14,345 nucleotides of DNA. Origin: DATAFO01 sp046728015. GTDB lineage: Bacteria; Actinomycetota; Thermoleophilia; Solirubrobacterales; 70-9. Under the pieces are notes generated by a model. It was not told where the DNA came from and ran no database searches. It saw only the letters and a list, made by a program, of their open reading frames with translations. The stretch is from assembly GCA_046728015.1 (NCBI GenBank), contig JBKPDQ010000127.1:1-14345 (forward strand), given 5' to 3'. A program made the position numbers and the translations under genes. Shown piece after piece: positions 6,653 to 12,632 of this stretch (its first letter is position 1; each line of letters starts with the position of its first letter).

Positions 6653-7410
6653 CTGAATACCTCCCGCCCGGAGTAGATCGCCCGGGCATCCCCGGCCGAG
6701 AGCCCGGGTGCCGGGCCGGCGTAACCGACCGTGCCGTCGGCGCGCAGCGCGAGGACGAGATCGCCCTCGGCGAGTGCCCCCTCGACGTCGTGCGTGACGA
6801 GCACGCGGGTGCGGCCCGGGCGCGGTCCGATCAGCCGTGCTGCCAGCGCCGCCGCGTCGGGGTCGAGGTGCGACATCGGCTCGTCGAGCAGCAACAGCTC
6901 CGGCTCGTGGAGCACAGCGCGGCAGATCGCCGCGCGCTGGACGATCCCGGCCGACAGCTCTCGCACGAGGTCGTCGGCGCGCCGGGTCAGCCCCGCGGCG
7001 CGAAGGGCGTCGGCGATCGCCTCGTCGGCCGCCTCCAGCCCGTGCAGCCGCGCGTTGAAGCGCAGGTTCTCGCGGATCGTGAGGTCCCGGTACAGAAGCG
7101 ATTCGTGTCCGAGAAAGCCGATGCGCCCGCGGATCCGCCACGCCTCCCTGGGCACCGCGGCGCCCAGCACACGCGCGCTGCCCGCCGTGGGCCGCAGCAG
7201 CGTGGCGAGGATCCTGAGCAGCGTCGTCTTCCCGGACCCGTTCGGACCGATGACGGCCAGCGTCTGCGCGACCGGAACGTCGAGGGTGACGCCGAGGAGC
7301 ACCGGCAGGTCGCCGTAGTCGCGGCGCAGGCCACTCAGCTCGATCGCGGGTTCCGCCGGGCCGCCGTCGGCCGTGCCGGGCCGTGGCTCGACCCCGGTTT
7401 GGACACTCAC
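6649..7410 (-). CDS. ccmA: Heme exporter ATP-binding protein CcmA
   Basis: This is an ABC ATPase of 253 residues that in known systems powers CcmB/CcmC release of heme-loaded CcmE. It has Walker A GPNGSGKT (55-62), a Q-loop region replaced by IGFLGHES (97-104), the signature region LSAGIVQR (152-159), Walker B LLLLDEP (172-178), the D-loop and the switch His207 in VLVTHD. The LYRDLTIRENLRFNARLHG stretch is typical of CcmA. The signature departs from the usual LSGGQ. The first 20 residues are a poorly conserved extension. The start is GTG at 7410, with only a weak GAG upstream, and is the first gene of the minus-strand operon. It is divergent from the MepA-like gene across 63 bp. The stop lies within the first repeat unit and overlaps the small repeat ORF. 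Confidence 0.92.
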   Translation of the reverse strand: MSVQTGVEPRPGTADGGPAEPAIELSGLRRDYGDLPVLLGVTLDVPVAQTLAVIGPNGSGKTTLLRILATLLRPTAGSARVLGAAVPREAWRIRGRIGFLGHESLLYRDLTIRENLRFNARLHGLEAADEAIADALRAAGLTRRADDLVRELSAGIVQRAAICRAVLHEPELLLLDEPMSHLDPDAAALAARLIGPRPGRTRVLVTHDVEGALAEGDLVLALRADGTVGYAGPAPGLSAGDARAIYSGREVFR

Positions 7411-7473
7411 CGGCTCGATTCTCCCATCAGCGGACCTCGGCCGGACGCGTCGCCGTAGCTGAAGGAAGGCGTC
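7411..7473. promoter_or_regulatory. Divergent intergenic region, ccm-hem operon versus MepA-like gene
   Basis: These 63 bp lie between the ccmA GTG and the MepA-like ATG and must hold the promoter for one or both directions. On the plus strand GAAGGAAGG ends four bases before the MepA-like ATG and is a clear ribosome-binding site. No convincing -10/-35 pair or operator palindrome could be picked out by eye in either direction. Confidence 0.45.
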
Positions 7474-8196
7474 ATGCGATCTCCCCTGGGGCCGCTCCTG
7501 ATTTCCGTGCTCGCCGCCCTCTGCGGCGTCGCACTCGTGCTCGCGGGCGAGCTCGACGCGGAGCGTGAGTCACCCGCGCACGAACCGCGTCCCGTGGAGA
7601 CCTCAGCCTCGGCCCCGCCCGAAGAGCCGGAGAGACGAGAGCAGCCGCCGCCACAGTCGCCGATCGTCTGGCGAGACTCGGTCGCCATCGGCACACCGGG
7701 GAACGGAAGCCTGATCCGTGGCGTTCGACTGCCTGCAGAGGGCAACGGCTACTTCACGTGGGACCCCGTGCTCAAGCGCCAGCCGGACCGCGACTGGCGG
7801 CGCTGGGGCACGGACGACATTGTGCGCATGGTGCTGCGGGTCGTGCGCGGATACCGACGGGCCCACCCCGGCGCGCCGCGGGTCGGGATCGCCGACCTCA
7901 GCCTGCCGCGCGGGGGCTACTTCGGGCCCGAGGTCAGCGGCGGCATCGGCCACGCTACGCATCAGAACGGGCTCAACGTCGACGTGTACTACCCGCGCCT
8001 GGACGGCCGCGAGCGCCCGCCAAGGAGGGTCGAGCAGATCGACATGCCGCTGGCCCAGAACCTCGTCGACCGGTTCGTTCGCGCCGGTGCCGTGCGGATC
8101 TTCGTGGGGCCGAACACGCCGCTCTCCGGCCCGCCCGCTGTCGTCTCGCCGCTCGTCAACCACGACAACCACCTGCACGTGTTGATCGCCCCATAG
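7474..8196 (+). CDS. Membrane-anchored or secreted M74 (MepA-like) murein endopeptidase
   Basis: The 240-residue protein starts with a signal peptide or signal anchor (LLISVLAALCGVALVLAG, 8-25). A Pro/Glu-rich linker (about 30-63) probably spans the cell wall, followed by a catalytic domain (about 66-240). The domain has the two metal motifs of penicillin-insensitive murein endopeptidases: IGHATHQNGLNVDVYYP (158-174, His160/His163/Asp170) and a C-terminal HDNHLHV (230-236). These zinc enzymes cut peptide cross-links in peptidoglycan outside the cytoplasm. The exact bond cut here cannot be told from sequence. The gene opens a plus-strand pair with the stress-protein gene 15 bp downstream. The ATG has a strong GAAGGAAGG ribosome-binding site. 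The gene symbol is withheld because actinobacterial members are distant from E. coli MepA. Confidence 0.85.
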   Translation: MRSPLGPLLISVLAALCGVALVLAGELDAERESPAHEPRPVETSASAPPEEPERREQPPPQSPIVWRDSVAIGTPGNGSLIRGVRLPAEGNGYFTWDPVLKRQPDRDWRRWGTDDIVRMVLRVVRGYRRAHPGAPRVGIADLSLPRGGYFGPEVSGGIGHATHQNGLNVDVYYPRLDGRERPPRRVEQIDMPLAQNLVDRFVRAGAVRIFVGPNTPLSGPPAVVSPLVNHDNHLHVLIAP

Positions 8197-8211
8197 GGGT
8201 AGTCTCGGGGC

Positions 8212-8685
8212 GTGGATGAGGCAAGCGCTCCCGCCGGTGCCGGGCGAGTCACTGTCGCCAGCTACGGCACCTATCCCGAGGCCGAGCGCGCCGTCGACTA
8301 CCTCTCCGACAACGACTTTCCAGTCGAGCGCGCGGCGATCGTCGGGACGGGACTACGGACGGTCGAGCAGATCGCCGGACGCCTAACTACCGGGCGGGCT
8401 GCGCTGATGGGGGCCGGACAGGGCGCGATGATCGGGCTTCTCTTCGCGCTGCTCCTGGGGCTCTTCTTCACTGTCGACGAGGCGTTCATCGGCGTGCTGC
8501 TCTACGGCCTCATCGTTGGCGCCCTGTTCGGCGCCGCGTTCGCGGCGCTGATTCAGGCCATGCAGGGCGGGCGCCGCGACTTCGCGTCGGTCCGGGGGAT
8601 GGAAGCGGAGCGCTACGAGCTGCAGGTCGACCACGAGGTCTCCGCGCGCGCTCGGCAGATGCTGGCCGAGATGCCGGCGGGCTGA
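8212..8685 (+). CDS. General stress protein 17M-like membrane protein
   Basis: This 157-residue protein starts with an N-terminal YflT/GSP17M-type domain (about 12-58: VTVASYGTYPEAERAVDYLSDNDF...VERAAIVGTGL), common in actinobacteria. Next come two glycine/alanine-rich membrane segments at about 65-88 and 93-117. A C-terminal soluble segment (RYELQVDHEVSARARQML) follows. The two-segment hairpin between small alpha/beta domains is typical of this group. The role is unknown beyond membership of a family linked to stress in Bacillus. The start is GTG at 8212, with a G-rich stretch a few bases upstream; the ATG at 8216 is out of frame. It probably shares an mRNA with the MepA-like gene. It converges on the aldehyde dehydrogenase gene with 19 bp between stops. 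Confidence 0.8.
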   Translation: MDEASAPAGAGRVTVASYGTYPEAERAVDYLSDNDFPVERAAIVGTGLRTVEQIAGRLTTGRAALMGAGQGAMIGLLFALLLGLFFTVDEAFIGVLLYGLIVGALFGAAFAALIQAMQGGRRDFASVRGMEAERYELQVDHEVSARARQMLAEMPAG

Positions 8686-8704
8686 GAGCCGACCGAGCGA
8701 ACGG

Positions 8705-10270
8705 CTACTTGCCCTTGCGCAACGTGCGGGCGCCAACCCGCATCAGCGGCACCAGGCCCTCGCGCAGTCCCCTGAGCCTCGTGCCGTCTCGCCCGTAGAT
8801 CAACCGCGCCGAGGAGCGGATCGCGGTGCCCAGCGTCGAGTCGTAGGGCTGCCACCAGAAGTCGCGGGTCAGGCCGGGCTCCCAGGAGACGAGCTTGACG
8901 TTCACGCACTCATAGAGCCCGAACTTGGAGTGCGAGCGCCCGAGGCCCGACTCCTTGACCCCGCCCCACGAGCACTGCATCGCCCCGTGCGAATAGGAGT
9001 GGTCGTTGATCCACACCATCCCCGACTGGACGCGTCGGGCCATCCGCTCGCCTTTCGCTCGATCCTTGGTCCAGATCGACGCCCCGAGGCCGAAGTTCGA
9101 GTCGTTCGCACGGTCGAGCGCCTCCTCCTCCGACTCAACGACGACGATCGGCACCACGGGGCCGAAGATCTCCTCCTTCATGATCCGCATGTCGTCCTCG
9201 ACGCCGGCCAGCACGGTCGGGGCGATGAACCGGCCGCTGTAGCCGGCGAGCTCGCGCGGCCCGCCGGTGATCCGGTCGGCGCCTGATTTCAGCGCGTCGT
9301 CGACGAGGTCGGTGACCAAGTCGGCTTGGTCGGCGGAGACCATCGGTCCGATCTCCGTCTCCCAGTCGAGCGGATCGCCGACGGTCAGCCGCTCCGTCTC
9401 GCGGACGACGCCCTCAAAGAAACGGTCGGCGACGTCCGCGACCACGTAGGTGCGCTCGATCCCCGAGCAGGTCTGCCCCGAGTTGGCGAACCCACCCCAG
9501 ACGCAGCCCGAGACGGCGTTCGCCAGATCGGCGTCAGCGCAGACGATCTGCGGGTCCTTGCCGCCGAGCTCGAGCACCGACCCCTTCAGGCGCTGAGCGC
9601 AGATCTCCCCGACCTTTCGGCCCACCCCCACAGAGCCCGTGAAGAAGATCTTCGCGGTCGACGCCTCGCAGAGCGCCTGGCCAATCGCCCCACCGCCGTG
9701 GACGTTGCGCACGAGGCCCTCCGGGAAACCCGCCTTGTCGAAGATCGACTGGATCCGCTCGCCGAGCAACGGGGTCAGGCTGGCCGGCTTGAGGATCACG
9801 CCATTGCCCGCCATCAGCGCGATCGCGACCTCGCCGAACGGGATCGACCAAGGGTAGTTCCACGGCGCGATCACGCCGACGACGCCCAGCGGCTCGTAGC
9901 TGAAGAACCCCTTCTTGGTCTTCAGGAAGGCCTGCGGGTAAGGGACCTTTTCATCGGCGAGAATCCTCGGACCGTGATCGGCGAGCCAGTTGAGGCCGTC
10001 GATCGTGGGGAGGATCTCCATCGTGTAGGTCTCGGTGATCGGCTTGCCCTGCTCCCGCGTGAGCAAGCCGGCGACGTCGTCCATCTCGGCCACGAGGACG
10101 TCCGCGGCCCGGCGCATGTAGCGCGCCCGGTCGGCGAGCGAGAGTTGAGCCCAGAACGGCTGCACCTCGGCGACATCGTCGACCACCCCCTGGACCTCGT
10201 CGGGCGTGATCGTCTCCACCGTCCCGACGAGCTCGCCGGTGGCGGGGTTGAAGGACTCGAGCGTCCCCAT
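8705..10270 (-). CDS. NAD(P)-dependent aldehyde dehydrogenase (ALDH superfamily)
   Basis: The 521-residue enzyme oxidises an aldehyde to the acid with NAD(P)+. Seen are the oxyanion Asn138 in APWNYPW, the cofactor-binding Lys161 in KPAS, FTGSVGVG (210-217), the general base Glu234 in LELGGKDP, and the nucleophile Cys268 in NSGQTCSG. EEIFGPVVPIV, and WGGVKESGLGRSHSKFGLYE near the oligomerisation end, complete the fold. About 50 residues follow the usual end (FWWQPYDSTLG...RTLRKGK), aromatic then basic, a tail found in several actinobacterial ALDHs. The substrate is not evident; succinate-semialdehyde and aliphatic or aromatic aldehydes are all possible. The frame is open to ATG 10324, but I chose ATG 10270 (MGTLESFNPATGELVG) because it matches ALDH N termini and leaves the palindrome upstream as a regulatory site. 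Confidence 0.92.
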   Translation of the reverse strand: MGTLESFNPATGELVGTVETITPDEVQGVVDDVAEVQPFWAQLSLADRARYMRRAADVLVAEMDDVAGLLTREQGKPITETYTMEILPTIDGLNWLADHGPRILADEKVPYPQAFLKTKKGFFSYEPLGVVGVIAPWNYPWSIPFGEVAIALMAGNGVILKPASLTPLLGERIQSIFDKAGFPEGLVRNVHGGGAIGQALCEASTAKIFFTGSVGVGRKVGEICAQRLKGSVLELGGKDPQIVCADADLANAVSGCVWGGFANSGQTCSGIERTYVVADVADRFFEGVVRETERLTVGDPLDWETEIGPMVSADQADLVTDLVDDALKSGADRITGGPRELAGYSGRFIAPTVLAGVEDDMRIMKEEIFGPVVPIVVVESEEEALDRANDSNFGLGASIWTKDRAKGERMARRVQSGMVWINDHSYSHGAMQCSWGGVKESGLGRSHSKFGLYECVNVKLVSWEPGLTRDFWWQPYDSTLGTAIRSSARLIYGRDGTRLRGLREGLVPLMRVGARTLRKGK

Positions 10271-10303
10271 CAACGAACCAACATCACCTGCCCCCCACAC
10301 CAC

Positions 10304-10328
10304 ATACATGCCCGTTCCGAGCATGTAT
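10304..10328. promoter_or_regulatory. Palindromic operator candidate upstream of the aldehyde dehydrogenase gene
   Basis: A perfect 8-bp inverted repeat, ATACATGC - 9 bases - GCATGTAT, lies 34-58 bases before the chosen ALDH start. Its AT-containing arms stand out in this GC-rich DNA. Size and symmetry suit a dimeric repressor such as a TetR-type protein. A TTGGGG lies just upstream of it on the minus strand and could be a -35. No regulator gene is adjacent. The rest of the 10271-10401 gap holds a weak bulged hairpin (about 10342-10376) but no clear terminator for rarA's converse side. Confidence 0.5.
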
Positions 10329-10401
10329 CCCCAACTGGAATCTCCGCATGAATGCCCTCACCGGAACAACGGATTCTATGCCTGCGGCGCGCGGCTACCG
10401 G

Positions 10402-11742
10402 TCAGTCCGAGCGCAGCCGCCGACGGATCGCCTCGATTCGCTTCCGTAGCTCCGCCTCGAAGCCGCGGTCGGTCGGCTCGTAGAAACGCTCCCCCCGCAC
10501 CTCCGGCGGCAGCAGCGGCTGCTCGGAGACGCCGCCGGGCTCGTCGTGTGGATAGACGTAGCCCTCCCCGCGGCCGAGCTTCTTCGCGCCGGGGTAGTGG
10601 GCGTCGCGCAAGTACTCGGGCGGGAGCTTGGCGCCGCGCTCGCGCACGTTGCGCATCGCGCCCGCGATCCCGCGCGTCGACGCGTTGGACTTCGGCGCCA
10701 GCGCCAAATAAGCAGCGGCCTGGCCGAGGTTCAGCGCGCATTCGGGGAGGCCGACCCTGTCCACCGCCTGGGCGGCGGCGTTGGCGACGACCAGCGCCAT
10801 CGGGTCTGCGTTGCCGATGTCCTCCGAGGCGAGGATGACCATGCGGCGGGCGATGTAGCGGGGGTCCTCGCCCCCCTCGAGCATCACCGCGAGGTAGTAG
10901 AGGGAGGCATCCGGGTCCGAGCCGCGCGTGGCCTTGATCCAGGCGGAGATGTAGTCGTAGTGGCGATCGCCCTCGCGGTCGTAGAAGAGGGCCTTGCGCT
11001 GTAGCGCATCCTCGGCCGTGGGCACGTCGACCGTGCGCCCCGTGGCCTCCGCCGTCTCCACCGCCCGCTCCAGCGCCGCCAGCGCGGTCCGGGCGTCGCC
11101 GCCGGAGCGCTCCGCGATCAGCGTCAGCGCGTCGTCTTCGACCGGCGGCCTGTCGGCGACGCCGCGCTCGGGATCGGCCAGCGCCCGGTCGAGCAGTCCC
11201 CGGATGTCGCCGGCGCTCAGCGCGCGAAGCTCGTAGATCTGCGCCCTCGAAAGCAGCGCCGAGTTGACCTCGAAGTAGGGGTTCTCGGTCGTCGCCCCGA
11301 TCAGCGTCACCAGTCCCTCCTCCACCGCCGGGAGCAGGGCGTCCTGCTGCGCCTTGTTGAAGCGGTGGATCTCGTCGAGGAAGAAGATCGTCGGCTGGTC
11401 GTTCGCTCTCCTTCGCTCCTCCGCCCGCTCGATCACAGCCCGGACCTCGGCCTTGCCGGCGTTCACGGCCGACTCCTCCTCGAACGCCGCGTTGGTCGCC
11501 GCCGCCACGATCCGCGCCACGGTCGTCTTGCCGGACCCCGGCGGTCCGTAGAGCACCATCGAGTGAGGCTCGCCGGACGAGATGGCCGTGCGCAGCGCCG
11601 AGCCCTCGGCGAGCAGGTGCTCTTGGCCGACGACCTCGTCCAGCGAGCGCGGGCGCATCCGCACGGCCAGCGGGGCCTCCGAGGCGGGCACGCTCGTCCG
11701 GCGCTCCCTCGATTCCTCCCCAGCGTCGAACAGCCGCTCCAT
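10402..11742 (-). CDS. rarA: Replication-associated recombination protein A (AAA+ ATPase RarA/MgsA)
   Basis: The 446-residue AAA+ ATPase is related to the clamp loader and acts at stalled replication forks and in recombination. It shows LAVRMRPRSLDEVVGQEHLL (25-44), Walker A GPPGSGKT (66-73), Walker B FFLDEIHRFNKAQQDALLP (120-138), sensor 1 LIGATTENPYFEVNSALLSR and an arginine-finger region. The MgsA-type C-terminal domain has DYISAWIKATRGSDPDASLYYLA, RRMVILASEDIGNADP and HYPGAKKLGRGEGYVYPHD. The length is normal. The frame is open far upstream to 12358 by lack of stops only; the ATG at 11742 matches RarA N termini (MERLFDAGEESRER...APLAVRMRP). On the minus strand TACTTT lies 5 bases before it, a possible -10 for a leaderless or near-leaderless mRNA. 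The ATG shares its CATG with the divergent permease start. Confidence 0.95.
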   Translation of the reverse strand: MERLFDAGEESRERRTSVPASEAPLAVRMRPRSLDEVVGQEHLLAEGSALRTAISSGEPHSMVLYGPPGSGKTTVARIVAAATNAAFEEESAVNAGKAEVRAVIERAEERRRANDQPTIFFLDEIHRFNKAQQDALLPAVEEGLVTLIGATTENPYFEVNSALLSRAQIYELRALSAGDIRGLLDRALADPERGVADRPPVEDDALTLIAERSGGDARTALAALERAVETAEATGRTVDVPTAEDALQRKALFYDREGDRHYDYISAWIKATRGSDPDASLYYLAVMLEGGEDPRYIARRMVILASEDIGNADPMALVVANAAAQAVDRVGLPECALNLGQAAAYLALAPKSNASTRGIAGAMRNVRERGAKLPPEYLRDAHYPGAKKLGRGEGYVYPHDEPGGVSEQPLLPPEVRGERFYEPTDRGFEAELRKRIEAIRRRLRSD

Positions 11743-12537
11743 GCCTGAAAGTATCCCCGGCCCCTTGGACGCGCTGGAGATCGTCACCGTCGTCGTCTGG
11801 GCTTTCCTGGTCTCGCTCGTCGGCGGAGCGGTCGGGCTGGTCCTCGGCAACCTGCGACTTCCAGTGATGCTCGCCTTCGCGAGCTCGCCGGCTGCCGGCG
11901 CGGGAGCGAACGTGGCGGTGTCCGGCGCCGCCGCGGCCGCGGCCGCCTCGCGCCATGCCCGAGCCGGACGCCTCGACTGGCGGCTGTTCAAGTGGATGGC
12001 GCCGGCGTCGCTGGGGGGAGCGGTCGCCGGCGGTCTCGTTTCGGGCGTGGTCCCCGACGAGCCCTTGCTGATCGCGATCGGAATCGTCGTCCTCTACGGA
12101 GCCTGGGAGATCTATCGCTACGAGCGACCGGACGCGAGCGCCGGAAGCGATGCGACGGCGACCGGCGCGGCGATCCAGCTCTGGAACGCGGCCGCGGTCG
12201 GCCTCGCGGTGGGACTGCTCGGCGGATTCGTCGGCCTGATCCTGGGGTCGATGCGCCTGCCGGCGCTGATCAGGTTCGCCGGCGTCACCCCGCACGCGGC
12301 GGTGGGTACGAACGCGGCGGTTGGAGTCCTGGTCGGCCTCGGCGGCCTGGTCGGACACCTGCCGAGCGGCATCGACTGGGGCTGTTCGCCGCGGGCTGCG
12401 CCGGGGGCGTGCCGGGCGCCTATCTCGGAGCGCACTTCACTGGCCGGCTTGGCGAGCGCGCGCTGCTGAACGCTTGCGCGGCGGTGCTCGTCGTGAGCGG
12501 TCTGGCCATCCTCGTGCAGGCAGTGACGGACTCGTAG
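11741..12537 (+). pseudogene. TauE/SafE-type membrane permease, frameshifted near the C terminus
   Basis: The intact product would be about 265 residues with 7-8 membrane segments. TauE/SafE proteins are putative anion or sulfur-compound permeases; the substrate here is unknown. The two halves repeat each other, as in the family: VGGAVGLVLGNLRLPVML...GANVAVSGAAAA and LGGFVGLILGSMRLPALI...VGTNAAVGVLVGLGG. From ATG 11741 the frame runs through GHLPSGIDWG, then enters non-membrane sequence and stops at 12469. The expected continuation, LFAAGCAGGVPGAYLGAHFTG...VVSGLAILVQAV, sits in another frame ending at 12537. One added base in the GGGG run at 12378-12381 would restore a single frame. This could be a true 1-base deletion or a sequencing error. 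The start is uncertain (TTG 11764 is possible); no ribosome-binding site is seen for either. Confidence 0.75.
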
Positions 12538-12548
12538 GAGATCCGCCG

Positions 12549-12591
12549 CCGTCCTGGATTGGTGTCGCACCGTGACCGCTATCCAGGACGG
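12549..12591 (+). terminator. Strong hairpin in the permease-M20 gap (terminator or operator)
   Basis: A perfect 11-bp inverted repeat, CCGTCCTGGAT and ATCCAGGACGG, encloses a 21-base loop. It begins 11 bases after the permease stop, where a terminator is expected. No T run follows, so Rho-independent action is not assured. It also ends 28 bases before the candidate -10 of the M20 gene, so a role as a protein-binding site is equally possible. Confidence 0.45.
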
Positions 12592-12619
12592 TCCCCGAGG
12601 GTCGCTGTCGGGCCCTGGG

Positions 12620-12625
12620 TAACCT
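12620..12625 (+). promoter_or_regulatory. Candidate -10 box of a leaderless promoter for the M20 peptidase gene
   Basis: TAACCT fits the actinobacterial TANNNT -10 pattern and lies exactly 7 bases before the ATG at 12633. That would place the transcription start at the A of the start codon. There is no ribosome-binding site before this ATG, as expected for a leaderless mRNA. No clear -35 is seen. Confidence 0.5.
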
Positions 12626-12632
12626 GCCCTGG

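Noticed and set aside
8686..8706. Short hairpin AGCCG/CGGCT between the converging stress-protein and ALDH genes as a two-way terminator
   Set aside because: Only a 5-bp stem with a 10-base loop and no T run; too weak to call.
9326..10351. 341-codon plus-strand frame opposite the aldehyde dehydrogenase
   Set aside because: Antisense to intact ALDH catalytic motifs; composition is Arg/Asp/His-rich shadow sequence.
11743..11760. Shared GGGGATAC before rarA and in the ALDH upstream region as a common promoter element
   Set aside because: Eight matching bases in two places are likely chance, and the spacing to the starts differs.
10376..12358. 660-codon minus-strand open frame across rarA and the permease
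   Set aside because: It is a different frame from rarA, very rich in Arg/Gly, without recognisable domains.
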